The notes: generated by a model not told the origin, from the sequence alone. A stretch of 42,306 bases of DNA from Planctomycetota bacterium (GCA_027624335.1 JAQBWV010000025.1:1-42306), one strand, 5' to 3'; positions 1-12,281 are shown, counted from the stretch's first letter. A program made the numbers and translations.

Positions 1-267
1 AGCAGCAACCAGTTCTTTGCGGTGTAGTGCAGCACTACATCAGTCTGAGCTCTCATGCAATTAACGTACTCAAGTGTACCGGTCGTTCGCTTGATCGTCT
101 GGCGAGGCGATGAACTGCTCGCAGCGCCGATGCCGGAGGTTGTTCGCGGAGAGCGTCGAAAAATTCTGCCAGCTGGGTTCTGCTGGCACACGAGGTGTTG
201 TCTCGGCGGTTCGTCTGCGGCAGACGGTTGGCTGTTCCGCTACTCACGATCAGGCGGCGACAGTCGG
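1..267. other. Gene-free left edge with a short palindrome
   Basis: I recognise no gene downstream of the DUF1501 stop. Open frames here on both strands are antisense extensions of that gene and resemble no family I know. Positions 23-30 and 32-39 form a perfect 8-bp inverted repeat (TGTAGTGC / GCACTACA) around a single base. This could be a protein-binding palindrome or part of a terminator for a gene outside the window. No T-tract follows it on either strand. Confidence 0.5.
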
Positions 268-1716
268 TTATGCAATCAGGTCGTGGACCACTTCGCCGTG
301 TACGTCGGTCAGACGGTAGTCGCGGCCCTGGAAGCGGAACGTTGTCTTTTCGTGATCCATCCCAAGCAGATGCAGAATCGTGGCCTGCAGGTCGTGAACG
401 TGGACTTTGTTCTCGACGACTCCGAATCCCAGTTCGTCCGTCTGTCCGTACTCGTACCCGCCTTTGACTCCGCCGCCTGCCATCCACATGGCGAAACAGT
501 CGGGATAGTGGTCTCGGCCAAGGACCTTGCTCTTCGCCGTGCGACCTTCGCGGAACGGCGTGCGACCGAACTCGCCACCCCAGACGATCAACGTGTCTTC
601 CAGCATTCCTCGCTGCTTGAGGTCGGCAATCAGTGCTGCGACGGGCTTGTCCATCGTCGCACACTTGCCGGTCAATCCGGATGTCAATCCTGAACCTTCT
701 GACGTTCCGTGGAAGTCCCAGCCCCAGTCGAAGAGCTGCACAAACCGGACGCCCTGTTCGATCAGCCGGCGAGCCAGCAGGCAGTTGTTGGCGAGGCTCG
801 ACGCTCCCGGCTGAGCACCGTAAGCATCCAGGACATGCTTCGGCTCTTTCGTAATGTCCATGACCTCCGGAACCGAAACCTGCATGCGATAGGCAAGCTC
901 GTACTGAGCAATTCTGGTGAGCGTTTCCGGATGCCCGAGTCGGTCGGCCTGTACTTGATTCAGGTCGCGCAGTGCGTCGAGGCTGATCCGCCGCATTTCC
1001 CGATCCATCCCTTTCGGATCGGATGCGTAAAGAACGGGGTCACCTTGCGAGCGGCACTGGACGCCCTGGTAAACACTCGGCAGAAATCCACTTCCAAACG
1101 AATTCTTGCCACCGTTGGGTTGAACGCCGCTGGAGATCAGCACGACGAATCCCGGCAGGTTTTCATTCTCGGAACCCAGTCCGTACGTCGCCCAGGCTCC
1201 CATCGAAGGCCGCCCGGAACGCGGTGAGCCCGTGTAAATCAGAAGCTCGGCTGGCGCGTGGTTGAACTGGTCGGTATTCATGGAATGGATGACGCACATT
1301 TCGTCGGCAACTTTGTGCAGATGCGGAACGGCGTCTGACATTCTCAGCCCGGATTTGCCAACCTGCGGGAACTGACGTGGCGTTCCCAGCAGCTTCGGCA
1401 CGCCGGAAGTGAAGGCGAAACGACGTCCTTCCAGAAACTCTGCCGGGCAGTCTTCATCGCTGCGTTTGATAAGTTCTGGCTTGTAATCCCACAAGTCGAG
1501 ATTCGGAGGCGAGCCTGTCATGTGCAGGTAGATTACTCGTTTTGCTGTGGGCGTGTGATGAGTCGCCTTCGGTTCAAGCGGGTTGATCACCTGCTGTTTC
1601 GCGCTGGCACTGCCTCCGGCCATCGCCGACATCGCGATACCGCCGAGAGCGAGATTTGAATCCCGCAGAAAGTGGCGGCGGGTGAGGTTTTGGATTCGTT
1701 GAGTGAACGGGTTCAT
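268..1716 (-). CDS. DUF1501 protein, Tat-exported
   Basis: This 482-residue protein belongs to the DUF1501 family, whose fold is related to alkaline phosphatase and sulfatase. Its exact reaction is unknown. The N-terminus carries a twin-arginine signal (RRHFLRD near residue 14, then a small hydrophobic Ala/Gly stretch), so it is probably exported folded. Family landmarks are a TGSPPNLDLWD segment after the signal, FDWGWDFHG in the second half, and GGEFGRTP followed by GRDHYP near the end; these are the likely metal- and phosphate-type ligand regions. It lies 57 bp downstream of the PSD1 gene on the same strand, the usual planctomycete pairing, so the two are probably one transcript. The ATG at 1716 starts directly before the Tat signal. 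Family assignment is firm; the role in polysaccharide breakdown is inferred from context. Confidence 0.93.
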   Translation of the reverse strand: MNPFTQRIQNLTRRHFLRDSNLALGGIAMSAMAGGSASAKQQVINPLEPKATHHTPTAKRVIYLHMTGSPPNLDLWDYKPELIKRSDEDCPAEFLEGRRFAFTSGVPKLLGTPRQFPQVGKSGLRMSDAVPHLHKVADEMCVIHSMNTDQFNHAPAELLIYTGSPRSGRPSMGAWATYGLGSENENLPGFVVLISSGVQPNGGKNSFGSGFLPSVYQGVQCRSQGDPVLYASDPKGMDREMRRISLDALRDLNQVQADRLGHPETLTRIAQYELAYRMQVSVPEVMDITKEPKHVLDAYGAQPGASSLANNCLLARRLIEQGVRFVQLFDWGWDFHGTSEGSGLTSGLTGKCATMDKPVAALIADLKQRGMLEDTLIVWGGEFGRTPFREGRTAKSKVLGRDHYPDCFAMWMAGGGVKGGYEYGQTDELGFGVVENKVHVHDLQATILHLLGMDHEKTTFRFQGRDYRLTDVHGEVVHDLIA

Positions 1717-1773
1717 GGCTGAGTCCAGATTGTGATCGCTGACAGTTCTGATTCGATCGAAGAACGACCGGAG

Positions 1774-5256
<3,483 letters not shown>

Positions 5257-5394
5257 GGCTTTCGGTCCGTGTGGAGCAAAAGGTGGCGGTCGGGTTTCTG
5301 AGGCAGGATCTGTATTGTGACCGGTCCTGCTTATCGAGGGGAAGTGAGGGAATCGAAAACTGCGATGGCAGAATGAGTTTTTGGAATTGGCGGA

Positions 5395-5487
5395 CTTTCA
5401 TCGCAGAGGACTCTGAGGAGAAAACGCAGAGGTAACTGGGCGAGCACTCGTTTTCTCTGCGAGCACCTCGGCGATCTCTGCGTTCCA
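5395..5487. repeat. Degenerate palindromic intergenic repeat (CGCAGAG / CTCTGCG type)
   Basis: Several copies of CGCAGAG and its complement CTCTGCG lie in opposite orientation: one copy near 5404, AAAACGCAGAG near 5422-5432, TTTTCTCTGCG near 5451-5461, and CTCTGCGTT near 5475-5483. Together they could fold into a long hairpin in the 435-bp gap upstream of the DUF1294 gene. The gap holds no gene I can support. Repeats of this kind recur between genes in planctomycete genomes; their function is unknown. Confidence 0.6.
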
Positions 5488-5489
5488 GT

Positions 5490-5525
5490 CGTTTTGAAAT
5501 CAGTGCTCGTTTTGAAATTCAGTGG
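5490..5525. repeat. Imperfect tandem duplication, 18-bp period
   Basis: Two adjacent 18-bp units both begin CGTTTTGAAAT and then differ slightly (CAGTGCT versus TCAGTGG). The pattern is that of a local slippage duplication. It lies upstream of a perfect 18-bp duplication at 5641-5676. Confidence 0.65.
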
Positions 5526-5640
5526 AGACGGCAACCCGTTCTTCCGGGCATTACTTTTGATTCGCCTCGGTGAGGTTATCAGCTGAGCACGTTGTCGATT
5601 AGTCTTCCCGGCGGCATGTGACAGTCGGCGGCGGTTTTTG

Positions 5641-5676
5641 AAGAGTTCAAGCGTTAAGAAGAGTTCAAGCGTTAAG
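5641..5676. repeat. Perfect 18-bp tandem duplication
   Basis: The 18-bp unit AAGAGTTCAAGCGTTAAG occurs twice in succession just upstream of the DUF1294 gene. If translation began at the TTG at 5638 it would be read in frame as two SSSVKK units. The better start at 5692 leaves it in the 5' untranslated region. Confidence 0.9.
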
Positions 5677-5691
5677 GGGTCAAGGAAAGTA

Positions 5692-5997
5692 ATGAGTCAG
5701 AATGCGATAGTCGTCTGCTCCGTCTGGTTCGGGGTTTTAAGTCTGGTCTCAGTTGCCGTCTACGGCTTCGACAAACGGCGAGCGAAACTCGAAGGCGACC
5801 GAGTGCCTGAGAAGACCCTCCATATTCTTTCGCTGCTGGGCGGTTGGCCAGGTGCGATCATCGGGCAGAAACTCTTTCGCCATAAGACAATCAAGACACG
5901 ATTCCGACTGGTCTTCTGGCTGACAGTTGTTGGGAACGTGGTAATCTCAGTAATTCTGTACGCGGCGTTTCAGCAGTTCTACACATGGCTCACGTGA
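5692..5997 (+). CDS. DUF1294 small membrane protein
   Basis: This 101-residue protein has two clear hydrophobic segments: residues 4-22 (AIVVCSVWFGVLSLVSVAV) and a C-terminal stretch around LVFWLTVVGNVVISVILYAA. Between them is the DUF1294 signature: YGFDKRRA, RVPEKTLH, LGGWPGA and GQKLFRHKT. The family is widespread in bacteria; its function is unknown and a membrane location is expected. The ATG at 5692 is preferred because AAGGA lies about 5 bases upstream. A TTG start at 5638 would add 18 residues encoded by the tandem repeat, which look unlike protein. The gene converges with the PhyH-type gene, whose stop is only 4 bp away. Confidence 0.88.
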   Translation: MSQNAIVVCSVWFGVLSLVSVAVYGFDKRRAKLEGDRVPEKTLHILSLLGGWPGAIIGQKLFRHKTIKTRFRLVFWLTVVGNVVISVILYAAFQQFYTWLT

Positions 5998-6001
5998 GCA
6001 T

Positions 6002-6898
6002 TCACGGCATCGCCTGGCGATCGCCCCAACGGCTTGGATTGATACCGGGGGCCTGCGCCTTCATCCCCGCTGGCTTGTGTTCCTGCTCCCACGCCTTGCC
6101 AGTCGTGTTGAGGCTTTGCAGAAACGGCTGCGCGATCGCGGGGGCTGCTGCCACGAGTTGCTGATCCCATTCCTCGACGGGTTGGATCGGGCCGGCCCAC
6201 GCGGGGCGATAACCCAGTTGGATCAGTTCCCGAGACTGCGGATCGCGGTTGGGATGGCTTCCGTGCAAGGTCAACGAAGGAATCACCACGGCCGATCCGG
6301 CTGGCACGACCAGCGTGATCTCTTCCGGGTGAGACCTGTACCGCACGTACGGACTGGCATCCGAGTGGAACGAAAGATGCGATCTGGGAATCAGTCGGAA
6401 CGGCGCCCGCTCTGTCGTGAGATCGTCCAGGTAGTACAGCACTCGCAGCAGTCGTGGGCAACTTCCTTCATAGCCGAAGAGGTTCGACCCGTGTGGCTGT
6501 CCGTCTGTGTGCATCGAAATCCCCGGCGACCCGTGCAACGTGCGCTGGAAGAATCCGCGAGTGAACACGATGTCCGGCCCCAGCAGGTCCGTCAGAAATT
6601 CGATCATCGGCGGATAGCCGATCAACTCGGCGACCGCACGACTGACCCACTGAGGCTGCGTGTCTGACCGCGTCTGGGATGTGCTGTAGCTGGTGTGCGA
6701 CATGCCTGTGTCGGCGAGTTCGCTCTTGAGGCGGACGATCATCTCTGGAGTTAAGATCCTCGGAAGTACGACGTAGCCTTCGACTTCGAAGTAGCGAATC
6801 TGCTCGGCGCGACTCATCGTTGTGAAATCAGTTTGATCCACATTCATGAAGTCGCACTCGGCTTCGGGTTCAACCGAACCTGCAGGCTGTTTATCCAT
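6002..6898 (-). CDS. Phytanoyl-CoA dioxygenase (PhyH) family protein
   Basis: This 298-residue protein is probably a non-haem Fe(II)/2-oxoglutarate-dependent oxygenase of the PhyH family, cytoplasmic and of unknown substrate. The HxD iron motif is at H130-T-D132 (in SMHTDGQPHG), the distal His is at H212 (TLHGSHPNRD), and the 2-oxoglutarate-binding Arg is likely R223 (SRELIQLGYRP). An N-terminal segment (RYFEVEGYVVLPRILTPE) is typical of the family. The start at 6898 is chosen because GAGGAA lies about 7 bases upstream; a longer open frame reaches 7006 but adds an Arg-rich tail unlike the family. It is divergent from the exported hydrolase gene at 7012, so the roughly 110 bp between them should hold both promoters. 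Planctomycetes carry many paralogues, so the substrate cannot be read from the motifs. Confidence 0.9.
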   Translation of the reverse strand: MDKQPAGSVEPEAECDFMNVDQTDFTTMSRAEQIRYFEVEGYVVLPRILTPEMIVRLKSELADTGMSHTSYSTSQTRSDTQPQWVSRAVAELIGYPPMIEFLTDLLGPDIVFTRGFFQRTLHGSPGISMHTDGQPHGSNLFGYEGSCPRLLRVLYYLDDLTTERAPFRLIPRSHLSFHSDASPYVRYRSHPEEITLVVPAGSAVVIPSLTLHGSHPNRDPQSRELIQLGYRPAWAGPIQPVEEWDQQLVAAAPAIAQPFLQSLNTTGKAWEQEHKPAGMKAQAPGINPSRWGDRQAMP

Positions 6899-7011
6899 TG
6901 AACAATTCCTCAAACTGAGCACCAATAATCGGACGGCTGTTGTCAGTCGTCGTAGCAGCGGTCGCACATGACCGCGAGCAGCGTACCACCTCGACAGGAA
7001 GATCATCTACC

Positions 7012-8079
7012 GTGACAAACCTCTCTCGAACACTGCTGCTCGTCGTGGCTCTCGTCTTCGGTCATTTGTCCGGACAGCACGCAAACGCTCAAGTGCCGCC
7101 GCAGGAATTCAGCGATCCGTCGCCGCAGCATTACAAGTTGACGGCGCGAGCCAGCAAGCTTGACTCGCGAGTCAAAGCACATCCAGAGATCGGTTTTCTG
7201 ATCGACACAAAGGACGGAAAGCCTGCAGACGTTCAACACGCCTCGGTCGACACTCGGGTGACTCCACGCGGACAGCTGGTCATCTGGTTGATGGGTCACA
7301 ACGAGCAACTGTTCGATCGAGTCAACTCGTACGGCCTGCACGCCATTCAGGTCAGTTACGCCAATCAGTGGTTCTCGACCTGCTGCCGCGAGAATCCCGT
7401 CGGTGAACACTGCCGAGGCAACATTCGGCTGGAAGCCGCAACCGGGCAGGATTTCAGTGACGATGTGGATATTCCGCAGCCAGACGGCATGATGGAGCGA
7501 GCATTGCAATTCGTGAAGTGGCTGGCGAAGGAGAACCCGCAGGCAGGTTGGAGTTATTTCCTGACGAAAGACCGCAAGGGTCTGGAGTGGGATCGCGTGA
7601 TCATTTCCGGCAGCTCGCACGGTTCGACGACCGCCGCTCGTTTCGCCAAATTTCAGAAGGTGAACCGAGTCGTCGCTTTCTGCGGCCCGCGAGATCAACT
7701 TCAGTCCTGGCAGTCGCTTCCGTCCGCCACGCCTGAGAATCGGTACTTCGGCTTCTCACACGTGCTCGACGGTGGCTGGGTCGGCGATCATTACTGCCGC
7801 AGCTGGGAACTGCTCGGCATGCACAGGTTCGGTCCGATCGTCAATGTCGACCAGGCGAAACCACCTTACGGGAATACTCGCCGGCTCATTACCGATTTCG
7901 ACGTCAACGGCGATGCCAACCGAGCCCACAGTTCCGTCGTCCCTGGCAGCCGAGCGAGAAAGAGCAGCTCCGGCGCGTACATGCACGAGGACGTCTGGCG
8001 CTACCTGTTCACACAACCGATCGACATTGTCGGAGCAGCCACACCGCTGGACGACTCCTGCAACAGGAATCAGCGATAA
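7012..8079 (+). CDS. Exported alpha/beta-hydrolase-fold protein
   Basis: This 355-residue protein has an N-terminal signal peptide (hydrophobic LLLVVALVFG, cleavage likely after HANAQ). The GTG at 7012 is chosen because it begins directly before this signal and has AGGAAG about 9 bases upstream; the open frame extends back to 6940 without adding anything signal-like. A nucleophile elbow is visible at G200-S-S202-H-G204 after a hydrophobic strand (RVIIS), giving Ser202 as probable nucleophile. A conserved-looking segment MGHNEQLFDRVNSYGLHAIQ lies near residue 90 and a cysteine pair (STCC) follows. It resembles what I remember as BPSS1187-type proteins, but that name is from memory. It probably acts on an ester or similar bond outside the cytoplasm. 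The mannonate-dehydratase-like gene follows 63 bp downstream on the same strand, so they may be co-transcribed. Confidence 0.72.
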   Translation: MTNLSRTLLLVVALVFGHLSGQHANAQVPPQEFSDPSPQHYKLTARASKLDSRVKAHPEIGFLIDTKDGKPADVQHASVDTRVTPRGQLVIWLMGHNEQLFDRVNSYGLHAIQVSYANQWFSTCCRENPVGEHCRGNIRLEAATGQDFSDDVDIPQPDGMMERALQFVKWLAKENPQAGWSYFLTKDRKGLEWDRVIISGSSHGSTTAARFAKFQKVNRVVAFCGPRDQLQSWQSLPSATPENRYFGFSHVLDGGWVGDHYCRSWELLGMHRFGPIVNVDQAKPPYGNTRRLITDFDVNGDANRAHSSVVPGSRARKSSSGAYMHEDVWRYLFTQPIDIVGAATPLDDSCNRNQR

Positions 8080-8142
8080 CTGCCGGTTGATTTAACGAAC
8101 TGCTGGCGACGAAGTCCTGACAGGCCCACCGGAGACTAACTC

Positions 8143-9129
8143 ATGAAGCTCGCTACAGTCCTGACTCCCATGTCGGCTGAGAACCTGCAACTTGCGGCGC
8201 AATGCGGAGTCACTGATTTCGTCACACGACATTACGGCCCCGATCCGGCGAGACTGATCGCCGTCAAACAGGAAGTCGAGGCCTACGGTCTGACTCTGTC
8301 CGTCATCGAAGGCTACCTCCCGATCGAAAAGATCAAGACCGGTACTGATCACGACGGAGCCGAACTCGCGGAACTGAAAGAACTCATCCGCCAGATGGGC
8401 AACATCGGGATTCCGATTCTCTGTTACAACTTCATGGCCGGCACAGACTGGGTGCGAACTCGGCTGGACGTCCCGGAACGAGGTGGTGCGAAGGTCACGC
8501 AATTTAACCTCGCCACGGTAGAGCAGGCCGTATTACTGGGGCACGATGGAGCCGGTACTCATCAGGCGACAGACGACATCGACAGGTCCGGCCTCACACA
8601 CGCCAGGCTCTGGGACAACCTCGAACGATTGCTCAACGAAATCGTCCCGATTGCTGAACAGGCCGGCGTCCTGCTCTCAATGCACCCCGACGATCCCCCA
8701 CTGCACGAGTTACTCGGTCGTCCTCGCATCATGAACAGCGTTGAAAACTTCGAGAAGCTGCTGCAGCTTGTGCCCAGCCCGAACAACGGCATCTGCTTCT
8801 GCCAGGGCACGTTCGCCGAAATGGGAGCGGACATCCCTGCTGCAATCCGCCGACTGGGAAGCCACATCAACTATGTGCATTTCCGAGACGTGAACGGCAC
8901 CGCCGAGTCCTTCACGGAAACTTTCCACGACAACGGAAAAACCGATATGGCCGCCGCCGTGCGAGCGTATCGGGAAGTCGGCTTCAACGGCCCCATCCGT
9001 CCTGACCACGTTCCACAACTCGTCGGAGAAGATGACGGAGAACCCGGTTACACGATGCTCGGTCGCCTCTACGCCTACGGCTACATGAAGGGACTGTTTC
9101 AGGCGACGCAACAGGTCGACAATCCGTAG
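8143..9129 (+). CDS. Mannonate dehydratase-like TIM-barrel protein (UxuA family)
   Basis: This 328-residue protein matches the UxuA branch of mannonate dehydratases, which convert D-mannonate to 2-keto-3-deoxy-D-gluconate in hexuronate breakdown. Family landmarks are LSMHPDDPP, GICFCQGTFAEMG, HINYVHFRDVNG, FHDNGKTDM and a late RPDHVPQL, supplying the His, Cys, Asp and metal ligands of the barrel. It is shorter than the roughly 390-residue enterobacterial enzyme, as is common in this phylum. GGAG stands 8 bases before the ATG. It follows the exported hydrolase with a 63-bp gap. Because planctomycetes have several UxuA-like paralogues, activity on mannonate itself is likely but not certain; a related sugar-acid dehydratase or isomerase is the main alternative. 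Confidence 0.83.
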   Translation: MKLATVLTPMSAENLQLAAQCGVTDFVTRHYGPDPARLIAVKQEVEAYGLTLSVIEGYLPIEKIKTGTDHDGAELAELKELIRQMGNIGIPILCYNFMAGTDWVRTRLDVPERGGAKVTQFNLATVEQAVLLGHDGAGTHQATDDIDRSGLTHARLWDNLERLLNEIVPIAEQAGVLLSMHPDDPPLHELLGRPRIMNSVENFEKLLQLVPSPNNGICFCQGTFAEMGADIPAAIRRLGSHINYVHFRDVNGTAESFTETFHDNGKTDMAAAVRAYREVGFNGPIRPDHVPQLVGEDDGEPGYTMLGRLYAYGYMKGLFQATQQVDNP

Positions 9130-9332
9130 AGCCTGCTCCTGTTGGCCAGACAGAACTGAAGTATTCGACTGGCAGGAACGGGCCAATGTTTCATCGCTAT
9201 TCCCCCGGACCAGTCTCTGCTCGCCGGAACGGCGCTACGCCTGGTTCGGCCTACTGTGCGGGTTCGTCCGAATTGCTGTGTTACTTGGGCGTTTCAGAGT
9301 CTATCCGAAAACATTTGCCGCATTTCTGCGGG

Positions 9333-9521
9333 TCATGTAGCGGCACGGTAGTTGAATGCCGGTGCCGCCGATGGGTGGAGTCGGCGGAGCATCAGGTGGA
9401 TGTGGCTCAGTTGGATCATCGCCGCGCTGGAGTCAGCGCGGCGTTCGTAGTCTTTGCTGTTTCGGCGACATCGACCGTGTCAGGCATTGCTGCGTTCCAC
9501 GGCCCAGCGTCCCCAAGGGTC
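9333..9521 (-). pseudogene. IS5-type transposase C-terminal remnant
   Basis: Translated on the minus strand in one frame, this reads DPWGRWAVERSNA, then a TGA stop at 9480-9482, then HGRCRRNSKDYERRADSSAA, MIQLSHIHLMLRRLHPS and a natural stop at 9333. That is the C-terminal end of an IS5-family DDE transposase, where WxVERxxAWxxRxRRLxxDYE is typical. The TGA falls exactly where the family has Trp, so a TGG to TGA change is the simplest explanation. Only about 60 codons remain; the rest of the transposase is missing, and upstream the frame runs into the end of the AraD1-like gene. The remainder of the gap (9130-9332) shows no gene. The sequence GAGTCTATCCGAAAACATTT near 9298 may be part of an old terminal repeat, but this is weak. 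Confidence 0.8.
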
Positions 9522-9551
9522 ACACGATGAAGAAGTGCCGCGACAGCACCG

Positions 9552-10622
9552 TCATGCCTGCCTGACGACGACTGGCGATAACGATTCATCGTTGCCTGCC
9601 GCCACCACGTTTACGAGTGGTGAGCTGAAGGTAGAGGCTTCGATGTGAATTTCGTCGCCGGGCTGGTACTTCCAGTCGCGTGTGGTGTGGCTGAGCCTGC
9701 TTGTTCCGAAGAAATGCACATGGACGTCACCGGGGCGTCGGTGTTGAGGATACTTGAAGTGGTGATCCTCGCAGTTCGCCAGCGAGTGGCACATGTTCTC
9801 CTCGCCGGAAAGCAACGGTCCGCTGTCGTAGATCGTTTCGCCGTTCCGTGAGACCGAGCAGCGCAGATCGAGCGAGTCGAATGCGAAGTCGGTGTTCAAC
9901 TCCGGACCAATCGCGCATGTCCGCAGCTTCGACGGGGCGAGGTAGAGATAGTTCACTCGCTCGACCGCGTGGTCCGACCACTCGTTACCCAGCGTAAAAC
10001 CAAGCCGGTAGGGCTGCCCGTCCTCACCGATAATGTACAACCCCGCCAGTTCGGGCTCCTCGCCACCGTCCTCCGTGAAGTCGGGAATCAGCAGCGAGTC
10101 GTTTGGACCTCGTAGTACCGAACCGTTGCCTTTGTAAAACCACTCCGGCCCCGCGCCTCGTTGCCCTGCTGCCGGCTTCCCGCCTGCAAGTCCCATCGCG
10201 AACATCCTGGCCGAGTCCGTCTGCGGTCCTTCCACCGGCGCGTCAACCCCGCTGGCATCGTCGTCAGAACCTTCCTTGTGCATCTGATCGCGTGACTTCA
10301 TTCCACCGGTATGAGTCAGCCCTGTCCCTGATACGAGCACCCGATGCGGATCCGCATGATCCAGCGGGGGATGCAGAAACGGTTCACTCCCACCGGGCCG
10401 AGCCGCGAGAAACTCGTCCAGACTGAACGATCGCAAAGAATCTTTCGCGGCCGCCTCGATCAGGAAGTCTGCCAGCGACCGCCCTGCTCTCTGCGCCACC
10501 GCGAACACGTCCGCAACAAACCGCAGCTGAGAGTCTCCGGAAGTCACATCAACAACGTGTCCGCCGTTGACAATTCCAACACGACGGCCCTCACCGGGAA
10601 TTTCAAACTGAACAATATTCAT
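9552..10622 (-). CDS. AraD1/GguC-like fumarylacetoacetate-hydrolase-fold protein
   Basis: This 356-residue protein resembles the AraD1 (GguC) family, which has a FAH-type fold and includes L-2-keto-3-deoxyarabonate dehydratases of pentose oxidation. Visible features are the N-terminal FAH-like strand set (VGIVNGGHVVDV), SGTGLTHTGG near residue 98, PEWFYKGNGSVLRGP near 160, GEEPELAGLYIIGEDGQPYRLGF, and LGNEWSDHAVE, which hold the acidic metal ligands (E and D). AAGGTGA lies about 6 bases upstream of the ATG at 10622. The gene starts 42 bp after the sulfatase stop on the same strand, so the pair is probably an operon. A role in sugar-acid breakdown after desulfation is inferred from this pairing. 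Confidence 0.8.
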   Translation of the reverse strand: MNIVQFEIPGEGRRVGIVNGGHVVDVTSGDSQLRFVADVFAVAQRAGRSLADFLIEAAAKDSLRSFSLDEFLAARPGGSEPFLHPPLDHADPHRVLVSGTGLTHTGGMKSRDQMHKEGSDDDASGVDAPVEGPQTDSARMFAMGLAGGKPAAGQRGAGPEWFYKGNGSVLRGPNDSLLIPDFTEDGGEEPELAGLYIIGEDGQPYRLGFTLGNEWSDHAVERVNYLYLAPSKLRTCAIGPELNTDFAFDSLDLRCSVSRNGETIYDSGPLLSGEENMCHSLANCEDHHFKYPQHRRPGDVHVHFFGTSRLSHTTRDWKYQPGDEIHIEASTFSSPLVNVVAAGNDESLSPVVVRQA

Positions 10623-10664
10623 CGCTCGTCACCTTGATCGCTGAAAACGCGTGGCGCTTCACTT

Positions 10665-12281
10665 TCAGTTCGGGCGTTTCGTTTCGAGCCATTCCTGATT
10701 CGGAACACTGTCGGGATTCTCTTTCGCCCAGTCGGGGGTGGGGAACCAGCGGAGGCTGCTGTAACGAGGGTAGGTTTCCCAGATGTCGCCACCGTCGGGA
10801 GAGGTGACTCGGGCGTCGTTGGTTTCTCTCAGATAGCCGATCAGGCGGGCATTCAGTTCAGCGCGAACATTCTTGTGTGCAGCGTCCGCGGCGAGGTTGT
10901 GCAGACACGCCGGGTCTTTGCGGATGTCGAACAGTTCTTCAGCGGGGCGACGATCGACCGACAGGTGGAAGAACGGGCCGATCATGGAGTCTTCACGGTT
11001 TTGAACGAGGAACGTTAACGACGGGCACGCATCAATGTCGTGATATCCTTCGTGCAGGGGACCGAGCGTTGAACTCACGATGTTGCCGTCAGTTCCGTAC
11101 TTCACTTTGTCGAACCGCTGAGGCGTGCCAGCCGGCCAGCGATCAGGGTGGAAGTTGCGGATGTAAAGGTAGTCTCGCGTGCGGATGCAGCGTTGTGGAT
11201 AACTCAGTGAATTGAACCTCGACGAAGAGTGACGTTCTCGACCGCAGTACACGGCATCACGGGATTTGTCGACGATCCCTTGCTCTGTTGATTCCAGAAT
11301 GTTGCGGATGCTGCGTCCGGCGATCGGATGTTTAGACGGCGGAGCAACTCCGGCAGCGTCGTAGATCGTCGCCGTTAGATCGATCAGGTTCACTGGATCG
11401 TCGACGACTCGATTCGCCTTCGCACCGGCAGGCCACGCAACGGCCAGAGGCATGTGGACACCGTATTCGTAGCAGTTGGCTTTGGCTCGCGGGAACGCCA
11501 TGCCGTTGTCGCTGGTCACGATGACCAGCGTGTTGTCGAGTTCGCCGGCGGCTTCGAGCGTATCGAGCATGCGTCCCAGGTGCTGATCGAACCATTGAAT
11601 CTCGAAGCAGTAATCCAGGATGTCCGAGCGGATCTCGGGAGTGTCCGGCAAAAACTTCGGAACGACGACCTTGCTCGGGTCGAGACCGTTTTCAATACCG
11701 ATGCCCTTACCAAACACTCGGTGCGGCTCGGTCGCTCCGTACCAGAAGCTGAACGGTTTGTCTTTCGGGCGGTCGTTCAGAAAGTCGACAAAGTTCGAGG
11801 CGTAATCGTTGCTGCTGATGCCAGCTGGCGACTTCAGCTTGCGTTTGTCCCAGCCTGGTCCCGCAGGATTGTGATCCCAGCCGTCGACCTTCCAGTTGCC
11901 TGGCCCCCAGGCTTTGCCGGTGCAGCCGATGAAGTATCCCGCTGCTTCGAGCCGGTCCTGGTAGACCTCGTACTTCTTCGGGAACGAGCTGGCATGAGTT
12001 CCGGCCTGTTCGATCTGCCAGATGTTTCGCCCGGTCAGAAACGCCGCACGCATCGGACTGCAACCGGGAGCCGGCGTGAAGGCGTTGTTAAAGAGGACTC
12101 CCATCTTCGCCACTCGATCGAACGCCGGCGTCGAGATCGCCTGATAGCCATAAGCCGAAGCGTGCGGAAACGACTGATCATCCGAAATCGCGACGAGAAT
12201 ATTCGGCCGCTTGTCAGCCATCACCGACGAAGCCATCAGCACCATGAGCAGACCGGGTAACGACAGACAAAAAGTTCGCAT
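10665..12281 (-). CDS. Exported sulfatase (formylglycine type)
   Basis: This 538-residue S1-type sulfatase hydrolyses sulfate esters, probably on a polysaccharide, outside the cytoplasm. It has a signal peptide (hydrophobic SLPGLLMVLMASSVMA). The metal-binding Asp pair is D34-D35 (NILVAISDDQSF), and the formylglycine signature is C74-S-P-M-R78 followed by AAFLTGR, which fits C-x-P-x-R. SDNGMAFPRAK in the second half supplies further metal ligands. The start at 12281 is chosen because AAGGA stands 8 bases upstream and the product begins directly with the signal; the frame could start at a GTG 6 codons earlier. It is the first gene of a probable operon with the AraD1-like gene and is divergent from the DUF3604 gene. 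The exact substrate cannot be read. Confidence 0.93.
   Translation of the reverse strand: MRTFCLSLPGLLMVLMASSVMADKRPNILVAISDDQSFPHASAYGYQAISTPAFDRVAKMGVLFNNAFTPAPGCSPMRAAFLTGRNIWQIEQAGTHASSFPKKYEVYQDRLEAAGYFIGCTGKAWGPGNWKVDGWDHNPAGPGWDKRKLKSPAGISSNDYASNFVDFLNDRPKDKPFSFWYGATEPHRVFGKGIGIENGLDPSKVVVPKFLPDTPEIRSDILDYCFEIQWFDQHLGRMLDTLEAAGELDNTLVIVTSDNGMAFPRAKANCYEYGVHMPLAVAWPAGAKANRVVDDPVNLIDLTATIYDAAGVAPPSKHPIAGRSIRNILESTEQGIVDKSRDAVYCGRERHSSSRFNSLSYPQRCIRTRDYLYIRNFHPDRWPAGTPQRFDKVKYGTDGNIVSSTLGPLHEGYHDIDACPSLTFLVQNREDSMIGPFFHLSVDRRPAEELFDIRKDPACLHNLAADAAHKNVRAELNARLIGYLRETNDARVTSPDGGDIWETYPRYSSLRWFPTPDWAKENPDSVPNQEWLETKRPN

Noticed and set aside
55..693. 212-codon plus-strand open frame
   Set aside because: It is largely antisense to the DUF1501 gene, has no recognisable family, and its codon pattern mirrors the minus-strand gene.
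5641..5676. Possible CRISPR or iteron array
   Set aside because: Only two adjacent copies with no spacers; it is a simple tandem duplication. No CRISPR-like arrays were seen elsewhere in the window.
5638..5691. TTG start giving 18 more residues to the DUF1294 protein
   Set aside because: The added residues are encoded by the 18-bp tandem repeat, and a better ribosome binding site stands before the ATG at 5692.
9186..9530. 114-codon plus-strand frame in the gap after the mannonate-dehydratase-like gene
   Set aside because: The minus strand of the same stretch carries the IS5 transposase remnant, and the plus frame has no protein-like pattern.
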